DNA of 64,000 bases, taken from NCBI GenBank assembly GCA_963805325.1, contig CAWDTS010000010.1, positions 124,001-188,000 of the forward strand. Direction: 5' to 3'. Positions 1-9,284 of the stretch are shown one piece after another; the first letter of the stretch is position 1; each line of letters starts with the position of its first letter. The notes beneath the pieces are model-generated. The model was not told where the DNA came from and ran no database searches. It worked only from the letters and a program-made list of their open reading frames with translations. The translations under genes and the position numbers were made by a program. This stretch comes from DASWJZ01 sp963805325 (GTDB lineage Bacteria; Pseudomonadota; Alphaproteobacteria; Rhizobiales; Afifellaceae).

Positions 1-1259
1 TGCTGACGACTTCACCGGCGCGAGCGATATCGCGAACACGCTTGCGAAGGGGCTACCGGGGCAGGGGGGACTGCGCACCGCGCAGTTTCTCGGTGTTCCG
101 AAAGAGCAGGCCCCGGCCGATATCGAGGCGGGGGTCCTGGCTCTGAAGAGCCGTTCGATTGCGAGCGGGGAGGCGGTTGCGCAGTCGCTCGCCGCGCTTG
201 CCTGGCTCAAGGCGCAGGGCTGCCGGCAGTTTGTGTTCAAATACTGCTCCACCTTCGATTCCACGCCTGCGGGTAACATCGGACCGGTTGGCGAGGCTCT
301 CGCCCGCGAGCTTGGCGCGACAGGCGTGGTGGCCTGTCCGGCTTTTCCCGGCGCGGGCCGCACCGTCTATCAGGGGCATCTTTTCGTGCACGATCGGCTG
401 CTCAGCGAATTGGGCATGCAGAATCATCCGCTCAACCCGATGACCGATCCGGACCTCCGGCGCTGGCTTGCACGTCAGACGCAAACGCCCGTCGGCCTTG
501 TTCCATGGGCGGTCGGTACGCTCCGGGTCAGGTGCGATCCAGGCGGCGCTGGCGGCCGCCGCCGCGCGAGGCGAAACGCTGGTGATCGTTGATGCGATCA
601 CCGACGAAGACCTCGTCGCGATCGGGGGCGCCTGCAAGGCCGCGTCACTTCTCACCGGTGGATCCGGGATAGCGCTCGGCTTGCCCAGGAATTTCATCGA
701 AGCCGGCCTTGCCTCGGGTGCGGTCGCGTCATTTGCAGGTGTGGCCGGTCCCGAGGCCATCCTCGCCGGCAGTTGTTCGAACGCGACACGCCAGCAGATC
801 GATGTCCACGCAAAGAGCCATCCGGTGCTTGAGATCGACGTTGAAGCCACCATGGGCGGCGTTCTGAATCCCGCGACACTGGTGGACTTCGTCATCAAAA
901 ACCGCGGCAGGGCGCCGCTCGTCTATTCGTCTGCGGACCCGGCGCGGGTCGCCGCGCTGCAGAAGAAATACGGAAGCGGAAAGATCGCCGAAGCGCTCGA
1001 CACCCTTTTTGCGGCGACCGCGCGCACGCTTGTGGCGGATGGCGTTCGCCGGCTCGTCGTTGCCGGCGGGGAGACTTCCGGCGCCGTAGTCTCGGCGCTC
1101 AACCTCGGTGCCTTGTCGATCGGACCGGAGATCGACCCCGGCGTGCCGGTTCTCGTCGGCGATGCTCAAGGGCCGCTGGCGCTGGCGCTCAAATCTGGAA
1201 ATTTCGGAGCGCCGGACTTTTTTGCCAAGGCGCTGGACAAGCTGGCGGGCAAACCATGA
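1..1259 (+). CDS. otnK: OtnK-like four-carbon acid sugar kinase (5' partial, frameshifted)
   Basis: The family phosphorylates 3-oxo-tetronates (four-carbon sugar acids) before decarboxylation by OtnC. The reading frame is open from base 2, beginning with an ADDFTGASD motif, the N-terminal DDxTG signature of DUF1537/OtnK kinases. Next come KYCSTFDSTPAGN and a GHLFV stretch. From about base 530 the homology continues in the next frame with IVDAITDEDL, LTGGSGIALGLP and, near the end, VVAGGETSGAV, the C-terminal nucleotide-binding half. The switch lies between about 505 and 535, so the gene carries a one-frame shift, either a sequencing error or a mutation. The true start lies left of the window. 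The stop overlaps the otnC start (ATGA), so the two are translationally coupled. Family assignment is confident; whether the gene is functional is not. Confidence 0.82.
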
Positions 1260-1891
1260 GCGAGAGCAAGCTGCGGGAAGAGATGGCGCGGCTTTCCCGC
1301 TCTCTCTTCGAGCGCGGCTTTTCGGTTGGCTCCGCCGGCAATATCAGCGCCGCCGTCGAGGACGGATTGCTGATCACGCCGACGAATTCGTGCCTGGGCT
1401 TCCTCGACCCTGCACGCATCGCGAAGCTCGATAGGGAGGGGCGTCATGTCGGCGGAGACCCGCCGTCGAAAGAGGTGTTTCTGCACCGCGCCCTTTACGA
1501 GACGCGTCCGCAAACCGGAGCGGTCGTGCACCTTCACTCGACCTATGCGACGGCGCTGTCCTGTCTCGCGGACCTTGATCCCGACGACTGCATCCCGCCG
1601 CTCACGCCTTACGTCGTCATGCGCGTCGGAAAGGTGAAGCTCGTGCCTTACGTCCGCCCCGGCGATCCGAGATCAGGCGGCCTGATCCGGCAACTCGGCG
1701 GCGCATACGCTGCGGTCCTGCTTGCCAATCACGGACCTGTCGTCACCGGTAAGGACCTCGTCTCTGCCGTCTATGCAGCGGAGGAACTGGAGGAAACGGC
1801 GAAGCTGCTCATCCTGTTGCGGCCGCATGCCACGCGAATGCTCACGGCAGATCAGGTTGAAGACCTCCGCCGCGTGTTCGGCACTTCCTAA
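1256..1891 (+). CDS. otnC: OtnC-like class II aldolase, 3-oxo-tetronate 4-phosphate decarboxylase
   Basis: A 211-residue member of the class II aldolase/adducin family. The metal-binding HLHST motif lies near residue 98 and a third histidine sits in LLANHGPVV near residue 160. An early SAGNIS motif matches the substrate-binding loop. In the family, OtnC decarboxylates 3-oxo-tetronate 4-phosphate to dihydroxyacetone phosphate. The ATG overlaps the otnK stop by four bases, which fixes the start and implies one transcript with the kinase. The length is normal and the gene is intact. An L-fuculose-phosphate-aldolase-like role is the alternative, but the kinase partner argues for OtnC. Confidence 0.86.
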   Translation: MSESKLREEMARLSRSLFERGFSVGSAGNISAAVEDGLLITPTNSCLGFLDPARIAKLDREGRHVGGDPPSKEVFLHRALYETRPQTGAVVHLHSTYATALSCLADLDPDDCIPPLTPYVVMRVGKVKLVPYVRPGDPRSGGLIRQLGGAYAAVLLANHGPVVTGKDLVSAVYAAEELEETAKLLILLRPHATRMLTADQVEDLRRVFGTS

Positions 1892-2165
1892 GCAGATCGG
1901 TTCAGACTCGGATGGTCGGCAAGGACATGTCGAAGACGCTGGCTACCCTCGTCGTCGAGTCCGACAGGCGCGATCTGCCGCCTGAGGTGCTTCACGGAAA
2001 ATCCTCCTCCCGGCCAATGGGAGCTGAATTGGAATCTTCCTGCTGTCCGTGGTCTAAAAATCCGGGGCAGGTCGATCTGCTGGTGTGGACCTCGCCGATC
2101 CCTCCGGCTGATGCGCCCGTCAAGTGACGGCCTGGACGGGGATGTCTCTGCGGCCCGGCGAAACG

Positions 2166-3659
2166 TCACTCCGACTCTGACCGGGCCTCCCTGCTGCGGA
2201 CATGTCGCATCGCCGTTCCGACCAGGAACAGCACGATGATCGCAATGACGGCAAGCGAATAGGGCCGCTCCAGGAAGATCAGGTAGCTGCCGTCCGACAG
2301 GATCAACGAGCGCCGGAGACTCTGTTCGATGATCGGGCTTAGGATGAAGGCGAGGATGAACGACGGGAGCGAGTAGTTCAGCCGCCGCAGGAAGAAGCTC
2401 GCGAAACCGACTCCGAGCGCCAGCCACAGATCGAAATACAGGCCCCGCGAGGCAAAGATCCCGATGACCGAAAGTGCGAGCACGATCGGCACGAGGATCG
2501 TGTTCGGGATGGTCAGGGCGCGCGCGAAGAAGCTCGTGACCAGGCGGCCGAGGACGTACATGCACAGCGTTGCCAGGATGAAGCCGTAGAAGATGCCGTT
2601 CACGAGATCGGCGTTGGCCTTGAAGATGTTCGGCCCGGGCTGGATGCCGTGGATGATGAACGCGCCCATGATAACCGCGGTCGAAGGCGAGCCGGGAATG
2701 CCGAGCGCAAGCAGTGGCACGAGGGCACCGCCGACGGTGGCGTTGTTTGCCGATTCCGGCGCTGCGATACCCTCCGGGCTGCCCTGGCCGAACGCCTCGG
2801 GATGGCGGCTGTGTCGCTTCGCCTGAATGTAGGAGAACCAGGACGCGGGCCCCGCGCCCATGCCGGGAAAGATGCCGACGAGCGACCCTACGATCGACCC
2901 GATGGTGATGGCCCCGGAGACTCCGCGCAATTCCTTCCACGTCAGTCGGGTGCTCAGGTTCGCCGCACGGCTCGAGTAGCGCTTGTCGAGATCGTTGCTG
3001 ATCATCGAGAAGATCTCGGAAAAGGCGAACATGCCGATCAGAAGAGCGATCATGTTGATGCCTTCCATCAGTTGGAGGCTATCGAACGTGAAGCGCTGGA
3101 AGCCGGTGAAGACATCGAGGCCGACCGTTCCGACCATCAGCCCGAGCACGACGGAGATGGCGCTTTTCACGCCGTCGCTCGAGCTCAGCGCCGCGACGGC
3201 GATCAGACCGAGCACGCCGATCAGGAAGAACTCGGGGTCGGAGAAGCGCACTGCGAGGCGGGCAAGCGGCACTGAGAGGAAGAGCAGCACGAGGCCGCCG
3301 GCAATGCCGCCCAAGGTCGAAGCCGCGAGCGAGTATCCGAGCGCCTTTCCGGGCGCGTCCTTCCTGGCCATGGCGTTGCCGTCTATCGCGGTCGCCACGG
3401 CCGCCGGCGTGCCCGGTATGCCGAGGATGATCGAGGAGATCGATCCGCCGTATTCGGCGCCCTGGTAGGCGGCGATCAGCATCAGGATCGATGCCAGCGG
3501 GGTCATCGAATAGGTGAGCGGCAGGAGCAGGACGACGGCAACCGTCGCGCCCAGACCGGGCAGGGCGCCGATCACCAGACCGACGAACGTGCCGAGAACC
3601 AGCGCGAACAGGTTCTGCAGCGCGAACAGGGTGCCGAAGTCGAAGCCGAAGATTTCCAC
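2166..3659 (-). CDS. tctA: Tripartite tricarboxylate transporter large permease TctA
   Basis: A 497-residue polytopic membrane protein that forms the substrate channel of a TTT-family secondary transporter for carboxylates. Visible are the N-terminal GLVIGALPGLGATVAV motif and its internal counterpart IVGSLVGIFPGMGAGPAS, the two inverted TctA repeats, plus many hydrophobic segments. AYQGAEYGGSISSIILGIPG is the conserved second loop. The length is typical of the family. It lies 24 bases downstream of tctB on the same strand, as in most TTT operons. The matching receptor, tctC, is not adjacent but about 4.5 kb away. The substrate cannot be read from sequence; the neighbours suggest a sugar acid or hydroxy acid. 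Confidence 0.92.
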   Translation of the reverse strand: MEIFGFDFGTLFALQNLFALVLGTFVGLVIGALPGLGATVAVVLLLPLTYSMTPLASILMLIAAYQGAEYGGSISSIILGIPGTPAAVATAIDGNAMARKDAPGKALGYSLAASTLGGIAGGLVLLFLSVPLARLAVRFSDPEFFLIGVLGLIAVAALSSSDGVKSAISVVLGLMVGTVGLDVFTGFQRFTFDSLQLMEGINMIALLIGMFAFSEIFSMISNDLDKRYSSRAANLSTRLTWKELRGVSGAITIGSIVGSLVGIFPGMGAGPASWFSYIQAKRHSRHPEAFGQGSPEGIAAPESANNATVGGALVPLLALGIPGSPSTAVIMGAFIIHGIQPGPNIFKANADLVNGIFYGFILATLCMYVLGRLVTSFFARALTIPNTILVPIVLALSVIGIFASRGLYFDLWLALGVGFASFFLRRLNYSLPSFILAFILSPIIEQSLRRSLILSDGSYLIFLERPYSLAVIAIIVLFLVGTAMRHVRSREARSESE

Positions 3660-3683
3660 GACGCTGTCTCTTTCCCCGCGGCG

Positions 3684-4133
3684 CTATTTGAACTGCAAGC
3701 CGAGGACGAGGCCAAAGCTGGCATAGATCACGGCGGTGAAGCCAAGCGCGATCGCCAGGTTGACTGCCATGCTCCGCACGGACCAGCGCAACCGGCCATA
3801 GGCCGCAAAGAGCGCCAGAATGAAGAGCGGCGTGATGAGATAGAAGAGGACGAGCCGTTCCCAGGCAAAGAAATAGACTCCCAGGCAGAGGACGGTGAGG
3901 GCAACCTGCGGCAGGCGCGGGACCGGCAGGCTCTCTCGTTCGGCCTTCATCTCGCGGACGGCTGCGACAAGACACAGCACGATGAGAACGACCCCCAGCA
4001 GGTTCGGAAAGTAGCTCGGGCCAAGGGTGGTCTTCTGCTGCCCCGACGCGATCTGGCTAGTGAGATAGAGGTAGAGGCATCCCAGTCCGAGAAGAAAGGC
4101 CAGGGCTACATAGTTCGCCACTTTGCTCGACAT
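3684..4133 (-). CDS. tctB: Tripartite tricarboxylate transporter small subunit TctB
   Basis: A 149-residue membrane protein with about four predicted hydrophobic helices, including VALAFLLGLGCLYLYL at the N-terminus and YLITPLFILALFAAYG. This is the typical size and layout of TctB, the poorly conserved small membrane subunit of TTT transporters. It is first in the minus-strand pair tctB-tctA. Upstream lies a divergent region shared with the plus-strand dehydratase genes, so the transporter and enzymes could be regulated from the same interval. Confidence 0.85.
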   Translation of the reverse strand: MSSKVANYVALAFLLGLGCLYLYLTSQIASGQQKTTLGPSYFPNLLGVVLIVLCLVAAVREMKAERESLPVPRLPQVALTVLCLGVYFFAWERLVLFYLITPLFILALFAAYGRLRWSVRSMAVNLAIALGFTAVIYASFGLVLGLQFK

Positions 4134-4448
4134 GCGGTACCGTCAGGTCGCAGGCCCCCGTCGCCTCCCGAGCGGAAAGTGGCCTATTTTCTTTGTGAAC
4201 CGGGAGGTCCGGCCGGCTGGAACTCGGAAGAGTCCGCACCGGCATGTTTGTAGGGAGAGCTGTCTTCTAGCAAGGCGTTTTTTCGCCGCCGCCGCCGGTT
4301 TATTCCCCTGCGATTGTTCAGGAATTTCGATTGGATCGTTCGTCTCAGTCGATTTGACGGCCCTGGTGCGTTCCGGCATAAACTGCGCGCGCACCCACCT
4401 GCCGCGCCCTCCGCGGCAATGCCAATTCACAAGAGCAGGACGCGTCCC
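4134..4448. promoter_or_regulatory. Divergent intergenic region between tctBA and the dehydratase operon
   Basis: About 315 bases without a convincing gene separate the start of tctB (minus) from the GTG start of the SAF-domain gene (plus). Both operons must be transcribed outward from here, so promoters are expected. I could not identify a specific operator. The TrmB-type regulator encoded nearby is the obvious candidate to bind here, which is inference only. Confidence 0.4.
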
Positions 4449-4733
4449 GTGAAGAAGGTGATCACGCTGCACGACGCTGACAATGTGGCGACGGCGGTCG
4501 CCGACATTTCCGCTGGAGAGACAATCGAGTTTGGAGGCGGCAGCGTCGTGACGAAAGAGCCGATTCCGTTCGGCCACAAGGTGGCGCTCACGGCGATAGC
4601 CTCGGGCGCGCCCATCCTGAAATACGGCGAGAACATCGGCCTCGCGCTCGGCGACATCGCGGCCGGCATGTGCGTGCACGTGCACAACGTCGACAGCCAG
4701 CGCGGACGCGGCGACAGGGGAGAGGCGAAATGA
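4449..4733 (+). CDS. SAF-domain small subunit of an altronate/galactarate-type dehydratase
   Basis: About 94 residues. The SAF fold is the N-terminal domain of UxaA/GarD-type sugar-acid dehydratases and is often encoded as a separate small subunit, as here. The sequence has the pattern ITLHDADNVATAVADI, PIPFGHKVAL and ending MCVHVHNV, with His residues in the expected places. The GTG start is preceded by AGGA about nine bases upstream. An in-frame ATG at 4419 lacks a ribosome site and would add ten residues. The stop overlaps the next ATG (ATGA), so this subunit and the large one are coupled. Confidence 0.85.
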   Translation: MKKVITLHDADNVATAVADISAGETIEFGGGSVVTKEPIPFGHKVALTAIASGAPILKYGENIGLALGDIAAGMCVHVHNVDSQRGRGDRGEAK

Positions 4734-5887
4734 CCGCCGACGGTTTCTGGGGGTACAGGCGTCCAGACGGGCGCGTCGGCATCCGCAACCATGTCGCCAT
4801 CCTGGCGGTCATGGACAACGTGAATGGTCTCGTGCGGCATCTCGGCCAACTGGTGAAGGGCACGCTGCCCATTCCGGTCTGGTATGGCCGCGGCCAGTTC
4901 GGCGCGGACGACGAGATGTTTCGCCGGGCTCAGGTGGGGCTCGTCACCAACCCGAATATTGCAGCCGTGCTGGTCATCAGCCTCGAGCAGGTCTCAGCGC
5001 GCAAGGTGGCCGAGCGCGTCGCCGAGAGCGGCAAGCCTGTCGAGAATATCTCGGTCCAGGATGTCGGTGGCACGGTCGAGGCGCTCGCCGCGGCGATGCG
5101 TTACCTTATTCCGATGGTTGAGGCGGCAAGCGCGCAGCAGCGCATCTTCGTGCCGTTCTCCGAGCTCGTCCTCGGCGTCGAGTGCGGCGGCACCGACACC
5201 ACTTCCGGCATTGCCGCCAATCCCGCCATCGGCTTCGTCGCCGATCGCGTGGTGGCGGCAGGCGGCACGGTCTATCTCTCCGAGACGTCTGAATGGATGG
5301 GCGCCGAGCAGATGCTGGAAAAGCGGGCCGCCAGCAAAGCCGTCGGCGAACAAATCTGGGCGGCCGTCCGGCGCATCGAGGACAGCGCCATCAGCCGCGG
5401 CGTCGATATCCGTGGCGCCAATCCCGTGCCCGACAACATCCGCGGCGGGATCACAACGATCGAGGAGAAGTCCCTCGGCGCCATCATCAAGGCGGGAACG
5501 ACGGAGGTGAAGGCCGTTCTCGATTACGCCGTCCAAGCCGACGGGCGCGGGCTCTATTTGATGGACACAGCCGCTCCGGCGGGTGAATCGATGACGGGGC
5601 TCGCGGCCGGAGGCGCGCAGGTCATCCTCTTCTCGACCGGCCAGATGAACATCATGGGCTGCCTGGTCGCGCCGACTGTGAAGATCACCGGCAATCCCCG
5701 AACCGCGGTCAAGCTCAGGGATAATCTCGACGTCGATGTCTCGCCGATGCTTGAGGGCGAGGATCTCGCAAGCGCCGGCGCGCGCCTGTTCGATCGGATG
5801 ACCGAGGTCGCGAACGGGCGGTATACGAAAGCGGAGATCCTCGGCGAGGAAGATATCGCGATCAGCCGCATCCAGCCGACCGTGTAG
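4730..5887 (+). CDS. UxaA-family sugar-acid dehydratase large subunit
   Basis: A 385-residue protein matching the C-terminal catalytic domain of D-altronate/galactarate dehydratases. It starts with FWGYRRPDGRVGIRNHVAI, the very conserved beginning of the UxaA large domain. It continues with ECGGTDTTSGIAANPAIG, which holds the family Cys and TSG motifs, and MDTAAPAGESMTGLAAGGAQ towards the end. In the family it removes water from a sugar acid to give a 2-keto-3-deoxy product, using iron. The start overlaps the SAF gene stop. The exact substrate is unknown. Confidence 0.88.
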   Translation: MTADGFWGYRRPDGRVGIRNHVAILAVMDNVNGLVRHLGQLVKGTLPIPVWYGRGQFGADDEMFRRAQVGLVTNPNIAAVLVISLEQVSARKVAERVAESGKPVENISVQDVGGTVEALAAAMRYLIPMVEAASAQQRIFVPFSELVLGVECGGTDTTSGIAANPAIGFVADRVVAAGGTVYLSETSEWMGAEQMLEKRAASKAVGEQIWAAVRRIEDSAISRGVDIRGANPVPDNIRGGITTIEEKSLGAIIKAGTTEVKAVLDYAVQADGRGLYLMDTAAPAGESMTGLAAGGAQVILFSTGQMNIMGCLVAPTVKITGNPRTAVKLRDNLDVDVSPMLEGEDLASAGARLFDRMTEVANGRYTKAEILGEEDIAISRIQPTV

Positions 5888-5932
5888 AGGACCACAAGCG
5901 CGGAGCGGCTGCTTTCCACGGATGGAGGGGCC

Positions 5933-7009
5933 ATGGGTGATCGTCCGTTGAAGGTTCAAGCCGACGACCTCCGCCGTTTCACGAAGAGCGTCTTCGAGGC
6001 TGTCGGGCTGACCGAGGAACACGCAACCAGCGTCGCGCGCGCGCTGGTCCTCGCCAATCTCAGAGGGCAGGACACGCACGGCGTCGTCCGCATCCCGGCC
6101 TATCTGAAGCGTATCCGCGCGGAGCTGGTGAACGTCCGGCCGCGGATCGAGGTCACGTCGCAGATGCCGTTCGCAGTGGTGGTCGATGCCGACAATGCGA
6201 TGGGGCCGGTCGGCGCGGACATCGCGGTCGCAGCCTGCGTGGAGCATGCCGAGCGGCTCGGCGTCGGCGCGGCGACGGTCCGCCACAGCAATCATTTCGG
6301 CGCTGCTTCGGTCTACACGGTTCCCGCGACGGCAAGCGGCTGTATCGCGCTTGCGATGTCGCCCGGCTCGAAGTCGCTCGCGCCCTACGGCAGCCGCGAA
6401 CCGCTGCTCGGGACCAACCCCATGGCGCTTGCGGCGCCCGCTGGGCGCTATGCGCCGTGGAGCATGGACATGGCGGCGAGCGTCGCGGCGCGTGGGCACA
6501 TCCGCCACGCGGCGCGGCAGGGCGAGTTGATTCCGGAAGGCTGGGCGCTAGACCGACATGGGCGCCCGACCACCGATCCCGATGTTGCTCTCGATGGCGG
6601 CGTGATGCTGCCCTTTGCCGGACCGAAAGGATCGGCGATCGCGATGATGGTCGACATTCTCGCAGGCGTCCTCGCCGGGTCGGCGTTCGGCGCGGACGTC
6701 CGCGATTGGAACCTCGACTTCGAGGCGCCCGCGAATGTCGGGCACTTCTTCCTCGTCATGAAGGTGGAGAGCTTCATGCCGCTCGCCGAATTCGAGGAAC
6801 GAATGGAATCGGCGATCGCGCAGCTCAAGGCGCTGAAGCCCGCCGAAGGTTTTGACGAGGTGCTTTATCCCGGCGAGCGAAGCGGGCGGTTGGAGAAAGA
6901 GCGGCGCGTCAGCGGGGTTCCCGTGGAGGAAGATGTCGTGAAGACCCTTCGCGACCTCGCGGCGGAGACCGGCGTGAATCTTCCCCGGGCAATCACCGAA
7001 GACCTCTGA
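5933..7009 (+). CDS. Malate/L-lactate dehydrogenase family (Ldh_2) oxidoreductase
   Basis: A 358-residue NAD(P)-dependent 2-hydroxyacid dehydrogenase of the LDH2/MDH2 family (YiaK, AllD and ComC relatives). Diagnostic stretches are GQDTHGVVRIPAYLKRI, VRHSNHFGAASVYT and GTNPMALAAPA, followed by a glycine-rich GPKGSAIAMMVDILAG segment. The conserved histidines are in THGV and NHFG. A clear GGAGG ribosome site precedes the ATG. It is co-oriented with the dehydratase subunits and probably oxidises a sugar- or hydroxy-acid made in the same pathway. Gene complete. Confidence 0.9.
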   Translation: MGDRPLKVQADDLRRFTKSVFEAVGLTEEHATSVARALVLANLRGQDTHGVVRIPAYLKRIRAELVNVRPRIEVTSQMPFAVVVDADNAMGPVGADIAVAACVEHAERLGVGAATVRHSNHFGAASVYTVPATASGCIALAMSPGSKSLAPYGSREPLLGTNPMALAAPAGRYAPWSMDMAASVAARGHIRHAARQGELIPEGWALDRHGRPTTDPDVALDGGVMLPFAGPKGSAIAMMVDILAGVLAGSAFGADVRDWNLDFEAPANVGHFFLVMKVESFMPLAEFEERMESAIAQLKALKPAEGFDEVLYPGERSGRLEKERRVSGVPVEEDVVKTLRDLAAETGVNLPRAITEDL

Positions 7010-7018
7010 CCCGGAGGG

Positions 7019-8062
7019 CTAAAGGCCCTCAGCCAAAGCCGGGCTTGGCTCAATTTCGCCGCGCTCGATCCGCCTGATGATCTGGTTGACGTTCTCGTGC
7101 AGAGTCGCGTCAACCCCGACCTCGCGGCCGCGTCTTGCCACGAGCCCGTTGATGGCGTCGGTCTCGGTGCGCCGGCCCTTGCGGATGTCTTGTCCCATCG
7201 ACGGGCGCTGATCGGCGCTTCTCCCCGCGATGATCGCGAGCATGTGCGCGGTGGTCACCTCGATCGCGTCCTGATTGCCCTCGGCGGCGCGCGCGAGTAT
7301 CTCGAAATCGAGACCGGCGTTCTCAAGCTTCAGTCCGATCGCCTTGCCGACACGGACCGCCTGTCCGCCGAGCCTGATCCCGAGCCAACGCGTTACCGGG
7401 TCGGTGTCGCGCTCCCAGCCGGTCATCCCGGTCATCGCCGAGAGACCGTTGCGCATGGCGTTGATGACGAGCTTCGACCATTTGACGCCTTCGAGGTTGT
7501 CGGTGGTAGCGCTCAATTCCGCGTGCGACACCAGCCGAGCGATTTCTTCGGTCCTGTTGCGCGCCGGGCCTTCGACCTCGCCGACCAAGACAGATTTCTG
7601 CTTTCCGCGGCCGGTCATCCGCTTCACGACCCGCGGCGCGATCAACTCGCAGGCGAGCGAACTGATCGCGCAGCCGGCTGTGCGTCGGGAGCCGGCGATT
7701 GCGGCAATCGTTGGTTCGTTCAAAGAATTCTGCAGCGATACAACAACTCCGTCGGAGGCGAGATAGCCGAGCGCAAGCTGCGTTGCCCAGGCCGTGTCGT
7801 AGGATTTCACGGCAATGAAGGCGATATCGATCGGCGCTTCGCGCACGAGGCTCTGCATGTCGCCGATATGAAGAATTCGGGCAGGGGTCTCGAGTGTGTC
7901 CTCGTCTCGCATGCCCTCGACGCGGATTCCTGATCTGCGGATCGCCTCGACGTTCTCCGGCCACCCATCGACCATCACCACGTCCTCACCGGCGGCGATC
8001 ATGTGGGCGCCGAAGTAGCATCCGATCGCACCCGCCCCGAAGACGGCGACCTTGTTGCTCAT
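7019..8062 (-). CDS. Ketopantoate reductase (ApbA/PanE) family protein
   Basis: A 347-residue protein with the N-terminal Rossmann motif VFGAGAIGCYFGAHM, followed by the ApbA core (VKSYDT, SLQN) and the C-terminal PanE segment with PSMGQDIRKGRRTE, the conserved SM.QD..GR.TE signature. The family reduces 2-oxo acids with NADPH. Placed in a catabolic cluster, it more likely acts on a 2-oxo acid or hydroxy acid of this pathway than in pantothenate synthesis. It ends nine bases from the convergent Ldh_2 gene and is the last gene of the long minus-strand run. Confidence 0.85.
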   Translation of the reverse strand: MSNKVAVFGAGAIGCYFGAHMIAAGEDVVMVDGWPENVEAIRRSGIRVEGMRDEDTLETPARILHIGDMQSLVREAPIDIAFIAVKSYDTAWATQLALGYLASDGVVVSLQNSLNEPTIAAIAGSRRTAGCAISSLACELIAPRVVKRMTGRGKQKSVLVGEVEGPARNRTEEIARLVSHAELSATTDNLEGVKWSKLVINAMRNGLSAMTGMTGWERDTDPVTRWLGIRLGGQAVRVGKAIGLKLENAGLDFEILARAAEGNQDAIEVTTAHMLAIIAGRSADQRPSMGQDIRKGRRTETDAINGLVARRGREVGVDATLHENVNQIIRRIERGEIEPSPALAEGL

Positions 8063-8217
8063 CCGATGAATCTCCGTCCGCCGGTCCGGCTCGCGATCTC
8101 AGGCAAAACTTCGACGCCTGAACGTGCGGTGACCGACGGTCGCTAGAACAGATGGATGTGAAGCGCGGCGAGGAGAGGGCGCCTGTCGCAAGGACGGAGC
8201 GCCTTCCCCCTCTCTCT

Positions 8218-9194
8218 TTTACTGCGCGGCCTTGTACCTCCTCGACCGTCTTCTTGAAGACCGCGTCGAACTTGTCATAGGGCATGTAGACGGATTGCTG
8301 GCGCTCGCGAGTCATGTAGTCCTTCCAGTTCTGCTCCGTGACCGCCTTCTCGAAAGCTGCGTCGAGGGTCTTCAGAATGTCTTCCGGGACGCCCTTCTTC
8401 GCGAAAACTCCACGCCAGAGGAGGTCGTCGTCGATATCCGTAAGACCGGATTCCTTGAAGGTCGGGACATCGGGACGATCCTCGGCGCGGTTGCCGAGGC
8501 TGATCGCCAGGAGACGGATGTCGCCGGAGTCGACCTGCGCGTTGACGTTGCTGCTGGTGACGACTACGGCGTCGAGGTTCTCGCCGAGGATCGCCGACAC
8601 GACCTTGCTGCCGCCGTCATAGGGCACGTAGGTGAGCTTGACGCCCGTGCCGTTCTCCAGCTTGCTCACGAAGGCAGAGGACCAGCTCTTCGTCCCGACG
8701 CCGCCGATCTTGATGCCGCCCGGGTGCTCTTTCGCATAGTCAACGAAGTCCTGGAACGTCTTGAAGGGGCTGTTCGGATTTACCGCCAGTACCTTGTAAT
8801 CGGCGTTGATGCGGGCGACAGCCTGAATGCCGTCGGCCGTGAAGGGAACCTGACCCGACGCGATCGACAGAGCGAGCGTGTCGGACTGACTGAATAGCGT
8901 ATAACCGTCGGCGGGCTGTGCGAGCGCGTAGGCGACGCCGACCGCGGTTCCGCCGCCTTCCTTGTTGACGGGGACGATCTGCACGCCGCCGAGGTTCTTC
9001 TGCGTGGCCTCGATCAGGGTCCTCGCAAACGTGTCGGCGCCGGAGCCCGGCGAGAAGGGGATCACCCAGGTGATCGTCTTTTCGGGGTAGGCCGCCTTGG
9101 ATGCACCGGGATGCGCCGTGAGACCGGCAAAGACCGCCGCAGCGGCGAAGACCGCCGTGCGGCCGAAACGCAGGTAAGAACGGGCTTCATTCAT
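8218..9194 (-). CDS. tctC: TctC/Bug-type periplasmic solute-binding receptor (frameshift near C-terminus)
   Basis: A secreted substrate-binding protein for the TTT transporter, about 325 residues. The N-terminus has a signal peptide and the mature start AAYPEKTITWVIPFSPGSGAD, the hallmark of Bug receptors. Later come GGIKIGGVGTKSW and YVPYDGGSKVVSAILG. The ATG at 9194 follows a strong AGGGAGG site. The frame currently runs on past the expected end. A one-base shift near 8236-8245 would restore the usual C-terminus with the stop at 8218. Without it the ORF extends to 7986 and overlaps the PanE-like gene, which is implausible. Confidence 0.85.
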
Positions 9195-9284
9195 TTCCAA
9201 ACCTCCCTTGTTGAAATCTCTCTGCGAACATCCTGGCGGTCGACCACCGAGTGATCTTCGCCGCCGAGAATCGGGTTGTCGGGA

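Noticed and set aside
1892..2165. Possible short gene between otnC and tctA
   Set aside because: A GGAGGA sequence is present, but the frame of about 35 codons has no recognisable content. Treated as intergenic.
4994..6508. 504-codon minus-strand frame over the UxaA and Ldh_2 genes
   Set aside because: It covers two recognised genes in antisense and contains no family motif.
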